Assembly (NCBI RefSeq): GCF_013415125.1
Contig: NZ_JACCDE010000007.1
Location: forward strand, 85,652 to 149,651
Direction of reading: 5' to 3'
DNA: 64,000 nt
Source of the DNA: Vreelandella glaciei
GTDB lineage: Bacteria; Pseudomonadota; Gammaproteobacteria; Pseudomonadales; Halomonadaceae
The notes under the pieces are model-generated. The model was not told where the DNA came from and did no database searches. It was given only the letters and a program-made list of their open reading frames with translations. A program made the position numbers and the translations under genes. Numbering within the stretch: the first letter of the stretch is position 1; the number at the start of each line of letters is the position of its first letter. Below, piece after piece: positions 9,156 to 18,168 of this stretch.

Positions 9156-9515
9156 AATGACTCGCCTACAAATGACTTTCTGGGATAAATAAGCATCGTC
9201 GTGCTGATACGTAAAGCTGGCTGCAGAGAGCTAACCCCTTGGCTATCGGGTAACTGTATATTTATTTAACTATGCAACTTTGAGACCACTCCCTGCAGGG
9301 TTATCCCACCAACGCTATTATCACGCCCCGCCCTTACTGTGATAAGCGTATCGTGCCCAAGCGTCAACCATTTTTCCACCAAATAACAATATGATAGGAG
9401 TGACCGATAGTTAGTATCGTCAAAAACGATTGGCACTGAGCTTGCCGTGTTCATATATTGGTGGTGGATTACAAATCAGCTTCAGCCAACCACAGCATCA
9501 ACGACAGGAGTCGCT
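9156..9515. promoter_or_regulatory. Divergent promoter region, lysR / pxpA
   Basis: A 360-base intergenic region with no credible gene. It holds a short inverted repeat CGATA-GTTAG-TATCG (9405-9419) about 100 bases before pxpA, which is a candidate LysR contact site. A CGACAGGAG ribosome site at its right end fixes the pxpA start at 9516. No clear -35/-10 pair stood out. Confidence 0.45.
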
Positions 9516-10268
9516 ATGGCCATTCCCCTGCTTAATTGCGATATGGGCGAAAGTTTCGGCAACTGGACGATCGGCCTAGATGCCGATGCGATGCCTTACG
9601 TCGACTGCGCCAACATCGCCTGTGGTTTCCACGCGTCCGATCCTCATGTGATGCGCCGCACCGTCAAGCTAGCAGTTCAGAATGACGTTCGTATTGGCGC
9701 CCACCCTGGTTACCCAGACTTGATGGGCTTTGGGCGACGCTCCATGGCCTGCTCGCCGGAAGAGGCTGAAGACATGGTGCTCTACCAGGTAGGCGCCCTG
9801 GCGGGCATTTGCCAAGCCGAAGGCACCCAGTTGAGCTACATCAAACCTCATGGCGCGCTTTATAACGACATGGCCGCCAACCCGGCGCTGCTCGAAGGCG
9901 TCATGCGGGCCGTGCGTGCTTACGATCCGAGCCTGCCGCTAATGATCATGTCGACTGCTGACCCCGAACCACATCGCGAGCTGGCTGCCAAACTGGGCAT
10001 TACCCTCTGGTTCGAAACCTTTGCCGATCGCGCTTACGACGCCAATGGCCACCTGGCCTCGCGCCGGCTACCCAACGCCGTGCACCACGACCAGAACACC
10101 ATTGTGAATCAGGCCATTAAGCTGGCCAAAGGCGAGCCGCTCACTGCACTCGACGGCACGCCGCTGCACCTAGCCTGCGATACGCTTTGCGTTCACGGTG
10201 ATAACCCTGAATCGGTGGCGGCGGTGCGCGCTATTCGCGAGGCCTTTCAGGCGCTGGAGCAGGCGTGA
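9516..10268 (+). CDS. pxpA: 5-oxoprolinase subunit A (LamB/YcsF family)
   Basis: 250 residues from the ATG at 9516, which has a GGAG site and begins the family-typical [17 protein letters not shown]. Conserved stretches include the metal/substrate region [41 protein letters not shown] and [13 protein letters not shown]. With PxpB and PxpC it forms the ATP-dependent prokaryotic 5-oxoprolinase that opens pyroglutamate to glutamate. The three genes overlap one another by 4 bases, so they are one tightly coupled operon. The longer frame starting at 9447 has no ribosome site. Confidence 0.95.
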   Translation: MAIPLLNCDMGESFGNWTIGLDADAMPYVDCANIACGFHASDPHVMRRTVKLAVQNDVRIGAHPGYPDLMGFGRRSMACSPEEAEDMVLYQVGALAGICQAEGTQLSYIKPHGALYNDMAANPALLEGVMRAVRAYDPSLPLMIMSTADPEPHRELAAKLGITLWFETFADRAYDANGHLASRRLPNAVHHDQNTIVNQAIKLAKGEPLTALDGTPLHLACDTLCVHGDNPESVAAVRAIREAFQALEQA

Positions 10269-10981
10269 ATCCCATTAGTGAAAGAAGAGTTGAAACCGCC
10301 GCCATGGATGCCTTGATGGTGAGACTGTTCGACACCATCGACGAGGCCAACATGGCCTGGGTGATCGCCGCCGACCAAGCGCTGCGCGGTGCTTTCGGGG
10401 CTGCCTTGATTGATTTAGTGCCCTCCTACACCACACTGCTAGTCCATTACGACTGCCAGCAAATGAATCACGCCGAGGCGCTCGGTCTGATCAATAAGGC
10501 ACTTTCCGGCCTCGAACCTGCCGACACTCAGGCGGGTGAGCTACACGATATTCCCGTGTGGTATGACGAAAGTGTCGGTCCCGAACTGCCTCTGGTCGCC
10601 AAACGCGCTGGCTTGAGCGTTGACGAGCTGATACAGCAGCACTGTAACCATGACTACTGTGTCTTCGCGCTGGGTTTCGCGCCCGGCTACGGCTTTATGG
10701 GCTTAGTCGATGAAGCAATAGCGACGCCGCGCCTAAAAACACCGCGCCGTAAAGTAGCCGCAGGCAGTGTGGGCATTGCCGATCGGCAAACCGCGATTTA
10801 TCCGCTGCTCTCACCCGGTGGTTGGAACATTCTTGGCCGTACCAATGTGCCGCTATTCGAATACGCCAAGCGCGGCGAACCGCTGTTCCGCCCTGGCGAC
10901 AAGGTGCGCTTTAGAGCGATCTCCCGTGCGGAGTTTGAAGCGGACGGTGGCGATACCACCCCAATGGAGGAGCGCCCATGA
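10265..10981 (+). CDS. pxpB: 5-oxoprolinase subunit B (KipI-like)
   Basis: 238 residues starting at a GTG that overlaps the pxpA stop (GTGA). It carries the KipI/PxpB signatures [60 protein letters not shown] and [11 protein letters not shown]. With PxpC it makes the cyclophilin-like module of 5-oxoprolinase that activates and turns over 5-oxoproline. An ATG at 10304 is a possible later start. Confidence 0.95.
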   Translation: MNPISERRVETAAMDALMVRLFDTIDEANMAWVIAADQALRGAFGAALIDLVPSYTTLLVHYDCQQMNHAEALGLINKALSGLEPADTQAGELHDIPVWYDESVGPELPLVAKRAGLSVDELIQQHCNHDYCVFALGFAPGYGFMGLVDEAIATPRLKTPRRKVAAGSVGIADRQTAIYPLLSPGGWNILGRTNVPLFEYAKRGEPLFRPGDKVRFRAISRAEFEADGGDTTPMEERP

Positions 10982-11928
10982 ACCACGTCGCCATCAATAA
11001 AAAACAAAACGCCATGGTCGTTAAACAAGCGGGGCCACTCGCACTGATTCAGGATGCCGGCCGGTTTGGGGTTGGTCATCTAGGGGTTACCCAGGGCGGT
11101 GCCGCCGACTGGATCTCATTTCGCTGGGCCAACTGGCTACTCGGCAACGCCTTAAACAGCGCCGCGTTGGAAATTGTGATGGGCGGCGGTTTGAGTTTTG
11201 AAACCGAAAGCGAAGTGCGCCTGGCCTTGACCGGCGCCGATCTAGACGCTCAGTTGGATGGCAAACCGCTCGCACCCAATACCAGCTTCAAGCTAATGCC
11301 CGGTCAGTGCCTAGTGTTTCGCCAACCGCGCCAAGGCCTGCGCGCCTATCTCGCCTTTCCTGGCGGGCTAAATGCACCGGAGGTGCTTGGCAGTCGCGCC
11401 TGCACCGCCCGCGAGCAACTGGGCGGCCTGCACGAAGATGGTAAACCGCTAAAAGTGGGCAACCGCTTGACCTGGAAAGGCACCGCTTCGGCGGTTCGCC
11501 GTATTGCGGAAGGCCAAGGCCCGCAGATGCCAGCATCAAACTGCCGCCTACCCATCGTGCTCGGCTCGCAAATCGCCGCCTTCAGCGGCCGCTCCCTTTT
11601 CCAAGCTTTCAACCAACCCTGGACAGTGGATAATCGCGCCGATCGTATGGGCGTACGACTGACCGGCCCTGCCTTGCATGGCTCGCTCACCGGCATTATT
11701 TCCGAGGGCATTCCCTTGGGGGCAGTGCAGGTTCCACCGGATGGTCAGCCTATCGTACTGATGAATGATCGTCAGACAATAGGCGGCTACCCACGCCTGG
11801 GAGCCCTCACTCCCATCGCCTGCGCTACGCTGGCCCAGTGTTTGCCCGGTACCAAAGTGTGGCTGACGCCGATCTGTGCCAGCCAGGCCCAGAGGCAGTA
11901 CCGAAACCAACTGGCAAGCTGGGATTAG
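10978..11928 (+). CDS. pxpC: 5-oxoprolinase subunit C (KipA / biotin-dependent carboxyltransferase-like)
   Basis: 316 residues, ATG overlapping the pxpB stop by 4 bases. The AHS2/KipA domain is evident: GPLALIQDAGRFGVGHLGVTQGGAADW, LALTGADLDAQLDG, GLRAYLAFPGG, NRADRMGVRL.G, and EGIPLGAVQVPPDGQPIVLMNDRQTIGGYP. It is the last gene of the pxpABC operon and the partner of PxpB. It is often annotated as an allophanate or urea carboxylase domain protein, but its contiguity with pxpA and pxpB favours the 5-oxoprolinase role. Confidence 0.94.
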   Translation: MNHVAINKKQNAMVVKQAGPLALIQDAGRFGVGHLGVTQGGAADWISFRWANWLLGNALNSAALEIVMGGGLSFETESEVRLALTGADLDAQLDGKPLAPNTSFKLMPGQCLVFRQPRQGLRAYLAFPGGLNAPEVLGSRACTAREQLGGLHEDGKPLKVGNRLTWKGTASAVRRIAEGQGPQMPASNCRLPIVLGSQIAAFSGRSLFQAFNQPWTVDNRADRMGVRLTGPALHGSLTGIISEGIPLGAVQVPPDGQPIVLMNDRQTIGGYPRLGALTPIACATLAQCLPGTKVWLTPICASQAQRQYRNQLASWD

Positions 11929-11988
11929 CCGTTGCATAACCCAGCAGTTGATTGTCATCGTCCAAGAGGATCTGCTTACTACTCCTAA

Positions 11989-12693
11989 TTAGGCGATCAA
12001 GACAAGTCCGCCAAGGATCGAGAGCAAGAGGACGGCAAGTCTTAGCCGCGCCGCCGGGATGTGGGCGTGGGCATAACGCGACAGAAAGCTGCCCAGGATC
12101 ACCGCCGGTATCAATAGGGCGGCCGCGACAAGGTGATCGCGGCCGACCCTGCCGCCAAGAGCCAGCACGATCAACGAGAAAACCTCTCCAATCAGAAAGC
12201 AGGCCGCAACAGTCGCGCGCAGGCGTGGGCCCGGTGCGTGCTGATAGAGAAGCGCAAGCGGTGGCCCACCAATTCCGGTCGCGGTCTCGCTGATACCGGT
12301 GAACAAGCCAACACTAGTGGCTGATGTTCGGCGCGGCATAAATGGCGGCGCGAAAAGAGCAACCAGCGCGGCGAGGATAGTGAAAAGCCCGACGGCAATC
12401 TCCATCTGTCGCACACTCAACGCCAGCAATAAGGCCAGCCCTGCGAAAGTGCCCAGAAAACGGCCAAGCGTAATCCAGCCAGTGCCGCGCCAATCAATAG
12501 CTGTTCGCTCGCGCCACGCCACATGGGCATTGAGCGGCAACATCAGGACAAGAAGCGTAACCGGAAGATAGACCGGATCAACCATGGCAAACACCGGTGC
12601 AACGATCAGAGCAAAGCCGATCCCAACAGTGCCTTGCACCATCGCGGATACCATCACCACTACCCACAGCAGTGTTAGCAGCGATAACGTCAT
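11989..12693 (-). CDS. TSUP (TauE/SafE) family membrane permease
   Basis: 234 residues with about seven or eight hydrophobic helices. The N-terminal VVMVSAMVQGTVGIGFALIVAPVFAMV and internal GLFTGISETATGIGGPPLALL are the two inverted glycine-rich repeats of the TauE/SafE family, which move small anions such as sulfite or organosulfur or carboxylate products. Its ATG overlaps the stop of the upstream amidohydrolase gene (ATGA), so it is the last gene of an operon with an ABC importer. It may export an end product of the compound processed by that operon; the ion is unknown. Confidence 0.85.
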   Translation of the reverse strand: MTLSLLTLLWVVVMVSAMVQGTVGIGFALIVAPVFAMVDPVYLPVTLLVLMLPLNAHVAWRERTAIDWRGTGWITLGRFLGTFAGLALLLALSVRQMEIAVGLFTILAALVALFAPPFMPRRTSATSVGLFTGISETATGIGGPPLALLYQHAPGPRLRATVAACFLIGEVFSLIVLALGGRVGRDHLVAAALLIPAVILGSFLSRYAHAHIPAARLRLAVLLLSILGGLVLIA

Positions 12694-14084
12694 GAACGCC
12701 CCGCAAGTATGCTGTCTGCTGTAGGGTGAATACGAGTGACCGGCGCAGCGGCAATAGCCGGGACAGCAAGCTCACGGAGTTCGCGCATCAGTTCACGGGC
12801 ATCCCAATCAACCGGCCAGCCATGCAATAGGCGCAGTCTGCCATTGGTGAACACAGCATCAATCTGGTCACGGTTGCCATAACGCACCAGTTCCCATGTC
12901 AGATCATGTGACGGTGTGAACTCAGGACGTTCAAGGTTAACCAGCAGGAAGTCGGCGGCCAACCCCTGTGCAATTCGTCCGGTCACAGCGCCTAAGCCCA
13001 CGGCATCGGCGGCCATCCGTGTGGCCGCTTCCAGCCATAGCCATCCCCCACCACAGGAACTGTCTCCCGAGGCAAGGCCATAACCCGCGCGCTGAAGTGA
13101 TTCTGCCGCATCCATCAGGCGGAACCCATCGGCGCGCGTGCCATCAGTGCCCAGACCAAAACGGATGCCGAGTGCCTGCAACTGCAGGGCGGGCGCAATG
13201 GCATTCCCTTTCCAGACGGAAGCAACGGGGTTATAGGCCACGGCGGTGCCGCTATCCTTCAGCAAGTTCATCTCATGCGGAGTGATCAGCGTCGAGTGCG
13301 CAATCAGCGCCTGTGGCCCCAAGGCGCCGATATGGTCTAGATGTTCTAGGGGGCGGCGGCTATTAGCAACTAGCGAGCGCTCTACTGCTACTAGATGTTC
13401 ATTCACATGGGTCTGGAAGGTCACTTCTGCCTCCGCTGCCATGTCCGAAATACGCTTGAGCATCCAGTCCGAACCCACTTCAGGAATCGAGATCGCCAGC
13501 GATGGGTGAATCAATCGGTCACCTGCGAAGGCAGCCAGATGCGCCTCGGCAATTCGGATGATCTCATCACGCTCGGGTCGCAGGGCTGCACCGCCCAGAT
13601 CATTGCAGATCTGGCCCACAACAAGGCGCAGCCCTGTTTCGCGGGCCGCCTCGACCAACCTACCGATATGCCCAGCTGAGCGTGTGCCAGCATCGACAGC
13701 GGCAGTAAACCCGCCACGCAAGCATTCGAACGCAGCGAGTTTCGAGGAAAGATAGACCATATGCTCATCCAGGCTACCCTCCAACGGCACCCAGATGCGG
13801 CGAAATATTTCGGACGGCTCACCGAACACCAGCGACTTCCCCAGCGATTGTGTTAGGTGAGTGTGCGTGTCGATAAAACCAGGCATCACCAGATGCTCCG
13901 GTAGCTGTACTAACGTTGCATCCGCATGACGCCTCACCAATATTTCGGGCTCGCCGATTTCGGCGAAGACCCCTTCGCGTATCAGAACCGCCTTGCCCGG
14001 CCGGGGGCCGTTATCCAGCAGCAAATAACCGGGGGCAAGAATCAGTGCACCGCCTGTCTCAAAAGCTTTGCGAAGATCAATCAT
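12690..14084 (-). CDS. Amidohydrolase-superfamily deaminase/hydrolase (AtzA/TrzN/SAH-deaminase-like)
   Basis: 464 residues. Metal ligands of a mononuclear amidohydrolase are visible: HTH (in MPGFIDTHTHLTQ), a His in QTHVNEH, a His in ALIAHSTLI, and an Asp in LGTDGT. The NPVASVWKGNAIAP strand is also typical of ring-deaminating members. It should hydrolyse a C-N bond of an N-heterocyclic or amide compound in the cytosol. The operon order is permease, ATPase, binding protein, this enzyme, TSUP permease. That order suggests uptake and breakdown of one specific nitrogen compound. I do not recognise the substrate. Confidence 0.8.
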   Translation of the reverse strand: MIDLRKAFETGGALILAPGYLLLDNGPRPGKAVLIREGVFAEIGEPEILVRRHADATLVQLPEHLVMPGFIDTHTHLTQSLGKSLVFGEPSEIFRRIWVPLEGSLDEHMVYLSSKLAAFECLRGGFTAAVDAGTRSAGHIGRLVEAARETGLRLVVGQICNDLGGAALRPERDEIIRIAEAHLAAFAGDRLIHPSLAISIPEVGSDWMLKRISDMAAEAEVTFQTHVNEHLVAVERSLVANSRRPLEHLDHIGALGPQALIAHSTLITPHEMNLLKDSGTAVAYNPVASVWKGNAIAPALQLQALGIRFGLGTDGTRADGFRLMDAAESLQRAGYGLASGDSSCGGGWLWLEAATRMAADAVGLGAVTGRIAQGLAADFLLVNLERPEFTPSHDLTWELVRYGNRDQIDAVFTNGRLRLLHGWPVDWDARELMRELRELAVPAIAAAPVTRIHPTADSILAGRS

Positions 14085-14134
14085 AAGGGCTCCAGCAATA
14101 TTCGACAGGCGGCTTGATGGGCAGAGGGCATGCG

Positions 14135-15091
14135 TTAATCAAGATCGACCGCCTCAGGTGCTACCTCACTAAGGGGCGCAGGATCAAAGAAGGATTCGAC
14201 CGTCTCAAGCGTCAGCACCTCCCCTCGAATCACTCCTTGCGATAGGATCCATTCGGTCTCGCTATGCAGAAGCTCAGCTAGGTCGGAGCCCAACTGCAAA
14301 TCAAAAACGCTGTCGGCCCACAGATCGGATAGCACCTCTGGTGCGACGATTCCCTGCATGGCAGCGGCAGTAGCGTCCATTGCCGCCTCGGGGTCAGCTG
14401 CGACCTCCGCATTCGCTCGAACCAGGGTGCCGAGGAAATCCTCTATGGCAGCGGATTTTTCCTCACTCATGTCGGCGTTTACAGCCAAAACATAGTGGGT
14501 TTGGTATCCGGGGGCTCGCCACTCCTGATAGCTATCACCAAGCGTCTCAGCGGCGGGGCCATAATAGGTGGGGAAAGGCACGATGACATCCACATCGCCG
14601 CGTGCTAGTGCCGCTACCAAGTCAGAGGCCGCCGCATTAACAATCTCAGCCTCGACACCCTCGGATGCCAGTACGTTCGATAAGTAAAAGTCAGTATTGG
14701 TGCCAATGGACGTACCGATCCGTTTACCTTCCAGGTCGGCGACCGAGTCCAGCGGATCATCTTTGGTGATGATGCGCATGCCCTGATAACGGGTCAGATC
14801 GGCGACAATAGCAAAAGGCTGATTGGTCAGAATGCCGGTGGCAGCAGGAAATTCGGCCATGAAAGCTACATCCACCTGCCCACCCAGCAGTGCCTCGAAA
14901 GCCTCACGCCCGGAAACGAAGGGAACAATTTTCACATTGAGACCGGCATCCTCGAAATAGCCGTTGGCCATTGCAACATCAACCTGGGGAGTTGAGGGGT
15001 TGGGGTTCCAGCCGAAAACGATATCTTGCGCCATGACCGGCAGTGGAATCAGGAACGCAGCGGCGGCGGCAACAGGTTTCAGAAAGCGCAT
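14135..15091 (-). CDS. ABC transporter substrate-binding protein, NitT/TauT (SsuA-like) family
   Basis: 318 residues from the ATG at 15091, preferred over an ATG at 15103 because TGAGG lies 6 bases before it. A signal peptide (MRFLKPVAAAAAFLIPLPVMA) precedes DIVFGWNPNPSTPQVDVAMANGYFEDAGLNVKIVPF, the classic NMT1/SsuA-type start. The mature protein is acidic. It feeds the ATPase and permease encoded immediately upstream. The ligand is unknown but is probably the compound acted on by the amidohydrolase downstream. Confidence 0.88.
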   Translation of the reverse strand: MRFLKPVAAAAAFLIPLPVMAQDIVFGWNPNPSTPQVDVAMANGYFEDAGLNVKIVPFVSGREAFEALLGGQVDVAFMAEFPAATGILTNQPFAIVADLTRYQGMRIITKDDPLDSVADLEGKRIGTSIGTNTDFYLSNVLASEGVEAEIVNAAASDLVAALARGDVDVIVPFPTYYGPAAETLGDSYQEWRAPGYQTHYVLAVNADMSEEKSAAIEDFLGTLVRANAEVAADPEAAMDATAAAMQGIVAPEVLSDLWADSVFDLQLGSDLAELLHSETEWILSQGVIRGEVLTLETVESFFDPAPLSEVAPEAVDLD

Positions 15092-15103
15092 GGTTAACCT
15101 CAT

Positions 15104-15877
15104 TTAGTGGGATTGATGTAGAAGCGCGATGATCTCATCGCGGGTTTCCAGCAGATGAACATTGTCGCGGTTGAGCTTGCGCGGGCGCGGTTCGGCCAAC
15201 GGATAGTGCTTGATGATCCTTCCCGGCCCCGAAGACATTAGTTGGATGTCATCAGTCAGAATCAGCGCCTCGTCCACATCATGGGTAACGAACAGCACTG
15301 TTGCCTTGTGTTTTTCCCAGATTCTCAGCAGCAGGTCGTGCATCACCAGCCGGGTCTGCGCATCCAATGCTCCGAAGGGCTCATCCATCAGCATGACCTG
15401 CGGCCCGAAGGCGAAGGTACGGGCAATGGCGACGCGTTGTTTCATCCCACCGGAAAGCTCCTGTGGGTACTTTTGGGCATGTTCCTCCAGTCCCACCTCG
15501 GCAATGGCGGCGCGGGCACGGTCGAGCTCCTCAGATTTCGACAGTTTCAGTCGCTTCAGCCCGAACCGCACGTTATCGAGCGCAGTGAACCAGGGAAATA
15601 GCGCATACTGCTGAAAGATTACGCCGACCTTATCCGAGGGACCGTTGATCGGCGCACCGTCGATGGTAATACGCCCGGTGGTGGCAGGCACGAAGCCCGC
15701 AACCGCATTCATTAACGTCGACTTGCCGCAGCCCGACGGACCAATCAGCGCGGTAAAGCTGCCCGGCGACAATTCCAGCGAGGTGGGCGCCAACGCGACC
15801 ATCGAGCCACCACGTACGTCAAAGGTGATGGACAGATCGTCTATACAGACATGGCCCTGGGTTACTTGCTTTGTCAT
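15104..15877 (-). CDS. ABC transporter ATP-binding protein, NitT/TauT (SsuB-like) family
   Basis: 257 residues. Walker [11 protein letters not shown]-loop [12 protein letters not shown], signature LSGGMKQR, Walker [13 protein letters not shown] and the H-loop FVTHDVDEA are all intact. The ATG at 15877 has AGGGG before it; an upstream GTG at 15886 that overlaps the permease stop is the alternative. It powers the importer formed with the permease (15883-16659) and the binding protein (14135-15091). Confidence 0.93.
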   Translation of the reverse strand: MTKQVTQGHVCIDDLSITFDVRGGSMVALAPTSLELSPGSFTALIGPSGCGKSTLMNAVAGFVPATTGRITIDGAPINGPSDKVGVIFQQYALFPWFTALDNVRFGLKRLKLSKSEELDRARAAIAEVGLEEHAQKYPQELSGGMKQRVAIARTFAFGPQVMLMDEPFGALDAQTRLVMHDLLLRIWEKHKATVLFVTHDVDEALILTDDIQLMSSGPGRIIKHYPLAEPRPRKLNRDNVHLLETRDEIIALLHQSH

Positions 15878-15882
15878 GGCGA

Positions 15883-16659
15883 TCACCCCTGCTGCCAGTG
15901 GACCAGGCGTTGGCCGATGCGCTGGACGATCACATCCGCCACCGCACCTAGAATGCCTAGAATGATAAGAAGCGAGAACATACGGTCGGTGCGGATATAT
16001 TGCCGTGCCTCTTGCAAGCGATAGCCAATCCCTGAAGAGGCCCCCGAAAGCTCTGCCGCGACAAGGCTGAGAAAGGCCAAAGCGACACCCAGTCGAATTC
16101 CGGCAAGGATATAAGGCGCAGCGGCAGGAATAATCACGGTCAGGAATTCGCGTGCCCGCGACACACCAAGTGAACGCGACGCGCGCAGATAGATGTCGGG
16201 CACATACTGCATCCCATGATGGGTGTTGAACCAGACGGTCAAGAACACGGTATAGCTGATAACGAAATACTTTGAGCCTTCACCGATGCCGAACCAAACA
16301 ATGGCCAATGGAACCAAAGCAATAGCGGGGATCGGGCGTAGCAGTGTTAGCGCCGGAGCTAGTAGCACCTGCATCAGCGCCATACGCCCAGTCAGCAGCC
16401 CGACTAGCACGCCAAGGCTGGTGCCAATCGAAAATCCTATCGTCGCCCGTGACAGCGACACAGTGAGGTCGCGGCCAAGTGTACCGTTCTCGGCCATCTC
16501 GACTGTCGCGGACCAGACGGAGGCGGGCGAAGGCAGAATCGCCTGCGGCATAATGTTCAGCGCTGAGAAAAGCGTCCAGATCAGCAGGACAAACAGAATC
16601 GAGACAACGGCCCCTGACTGGCGCGCAATCCGCCAAAAGAAGTGAGGTGACTGAGCCAT
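15883..16659 (-). CDS. ABC transporter permease, NitT/TauT (SsuC-like) family
   Basis: 258 residues starting [23 protein letters not shown] ribosome site lies 6 bases before the ATG at 16659 and rules against the longer TTG-started frame to 16680. Five to six membrane helices and the EAA-type cytoplasmic loop ([40 protein letters not shown]) identify a BPD-type inner-membrane permease. It is the first gene of the five-gene minus-strand operon and lies divergent from a LysR gene. Confidence 0.92.
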   Translation of the reverse strand: MAQSPHFFWRIARQSGAVVSILFVLLIWTLFSALNIMPQAILPSPASVWSATVEMAENGTLGRDLTVSLSRATIGFSIGTSLGVLVGLLTGRMALMQVLLAPALTLLRPIPAIALVPLAIVWFGIGEGSKYFVISYTVFLTVWFNTHHGMQYVPDIYLRASRSLGVSRAREFLTVIIPAAAPYILAGIRLGVALAFLSLVAAELSGASSGIGYRLQEARQYIRTDRMFSLLIILGILGAVADVIVQRIGQRLVHWQQG

Positions 16660-16980
16660 CATAAGCTCCTCATTGGCCAAGCCTTTATTTTATTTATTCC
16701 AGTTTTTTGCGCCGAAATGCACTCACTTGCCATAGCCTCGACGGTCAGAATGGACGTCAATCTTTTGCCTGTCATCAGTTATTACCCTTGTGAATGATCC
16801 CGTTACATTGCCCTCATGTCTGTGACCTACACCTCCCCTGTAAAGCAGCGTCACAAGCAATGGCCTTATCTTATGCACCTCCTACCGTACTGGTCTATAA
16901 CCAATTTTCGACACCACTGTTGCCAAAAATGCTACAGTTAAACGCCTAAATGCTTGACCAGCCATACGGGGCCATCACAG
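16660..16980. promoter_or_regulatory. Divergent promoter region, ABC operon / lysR
   Basis: About 320 bases without a credible gene between the ABC permease and the LysR gene. AT-rich stretches (for example TTTATTTTATTTATTCC near 16683) could hold the operon promoter. No clear operator palindrome or terminator was found. The head-to-head layout is typical of a LysR protein that controls both itself and its neighbour. Confidence 0.4.
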
Positions 16981-17916
16981 ATGTCATTAATTCTGTTGTC
17001 TTTACGCTATTTCGAAGAGGTGGCTCGTCACGGGTCATTACGCAAGGCGGCTGACCACTTGCATGTCGCTGCTTCAGCCGTCAACCGGCAAATACTGAAG
17101 TTGGAAGATGAGCTGGGGGTACCCCTTTTCGAACGCATGCCACGCGGCATGAGACTCTCTCCCGCGGGTGAAATCATTCTCTATCAGGTGCGCCAGTGGC
17201 AGCGCGATGAGCGTCAATTGGTGGGCTACCTGGGGGACATCAGAGGGGCGGGCAGTGCAGAAATCCGTATCGCAACCATCGAGTCGCTGACTGACCGGGT
17301 TCTTCCAGAAGTCCTGCATCGCTTTGGTCAACGCTTTCCGAGGGTGCGCTTCGTCATTAGTACGGGGGTCACCGCTAATATCCTGGAACAGGTTGTAACG
17401 GGTGAGGCAGATATCGGAATTTGCATGAACGCACCACCCACACGAAAAGTAAGATTTGTTGAAAAAGTTAACCTCTCCTTTGGCGCAGTTGTTGCGCCAA
17501 GCCACCCGCTCGCTCAAAAGCCATCTCTTAAACTGCGAGACTGCACACCCTTCCCGCTGATTCGGCCGGATACCGAGATGTTTGCTGGTTCCACACTGCA
17601 AAGGCTGCTGGACACGACCGATCTACAATTTTCCACCCTGGCACATTGCAACCGCATTCTGTCCATCAAGTCCTTAGCACGATCAGGGTTGGGCGTTGCG
17701 TTTTTAACGCGCCTGGACATTGCCCGAGAAGTCGAACAACAGGAACTCGCCTTTAACGTACTGACTGACCATCGCCAAGTCAGGTCACACCTATCGCTGT
17801 GCGTCGCCGCTGATCGTCCACTACCGATGGCCACAACGGTGATCCTGGAGCAAATCCGCCAAGCCATTACCGACATCGAGGGTGCTTCGACCCAAGGAGG
17901 CTGTCCAACTCGATAG
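16981..17916 (+). CDS. LysR-family transcriptional regulator (orphan ABC/amidohydrolase cluster)
   Basis: 311 residues from the ATG at 16981 (MSLILLSLRYFEEVARHGSLRKAADHLHVAASAVNRQILKLEDELGVPLFERMPRGMRLSPAGE). A TTG nine codons earlier is a weaker start. The first 65 residues are the helix-turn-helix and the rest is a substrate-binding-like effector domain. It is transcribed away from the ABC, amidohydrolase and TSUP operon, which is its probable target. It ends before a bidirectional terminator at 18016-18035. Confidence 0.9.
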   Translation: MSLILLSLRYFEEVARHGSLRKAADHLHVAASAVNRQILKLEDELGVPLFERMPRGMRLSPAGEIILYQVRQWQRDERQLVGYLGDIRGAGSAEIRIATIESLTDRVLPEVLHRFGQRFPRVRFVISTGVTANILEQVVTGEADIGICMNAPPTRKVRFVEKVNLSFGAVVAPSHPLAQKPSLKLRDCTPFPLIRPDTEMFAGSTLQRLLDTTDLQFSTLAHCNRILSIKSLARSGLGVAFLTRLDIAREVEQQELAFNVLTDHRQVRSHLSLCVAADRPLPMATTVILEQIRQAITDIEGASTQGGCPTR

Positions 17917-18015
17917 CGCAAGCTTCATTAATGGATGCTCTTCCGTCACGAGCAGCGAGCTGGAAACGGCAGAGTGGGAAGAGCTCTAACCCCTCCTCCC
18001 GCCCAGAAACACAAA

Positions 18016-18035
18016 AGGCACCCGATTGGGTGCCT
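18016..18035. terminator. Rho-independent terminator, bidirectional (AGGCACCC-GATT-GGGTGCCT)
   Basis: A perfect 8-bp stem with a 4-base loop, flanked by CAGATTTT on the plus side and TTTTGTG on the minus side. It lies between the converging LysR gene (ends 17916) and nicX (ends 18169), so it can stop transcription from both sides. A near-identical hairpin occurs at 34613-34637. Confidence 0.8.
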
Positions 18036-18168
18036 CAGATTTTAAAAAATCGCCTTATTTTAGTAGTTTTTAGATGCTGGATCAGTTCTCAAAAATACAC
18101 TTTGACTTTGTTAGCAGCCTAAAAGCCCCTAAGCAGGGACTTTCATCAATATCATGGCTATCAAAGAT

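Noticed and set aside
17931..18122. A 63-codon frame after the LysR gene
   Set aside because: It runs straight through the terminator hairpin at 18016-18035, has no ribosome site and shows no conserved pattern.
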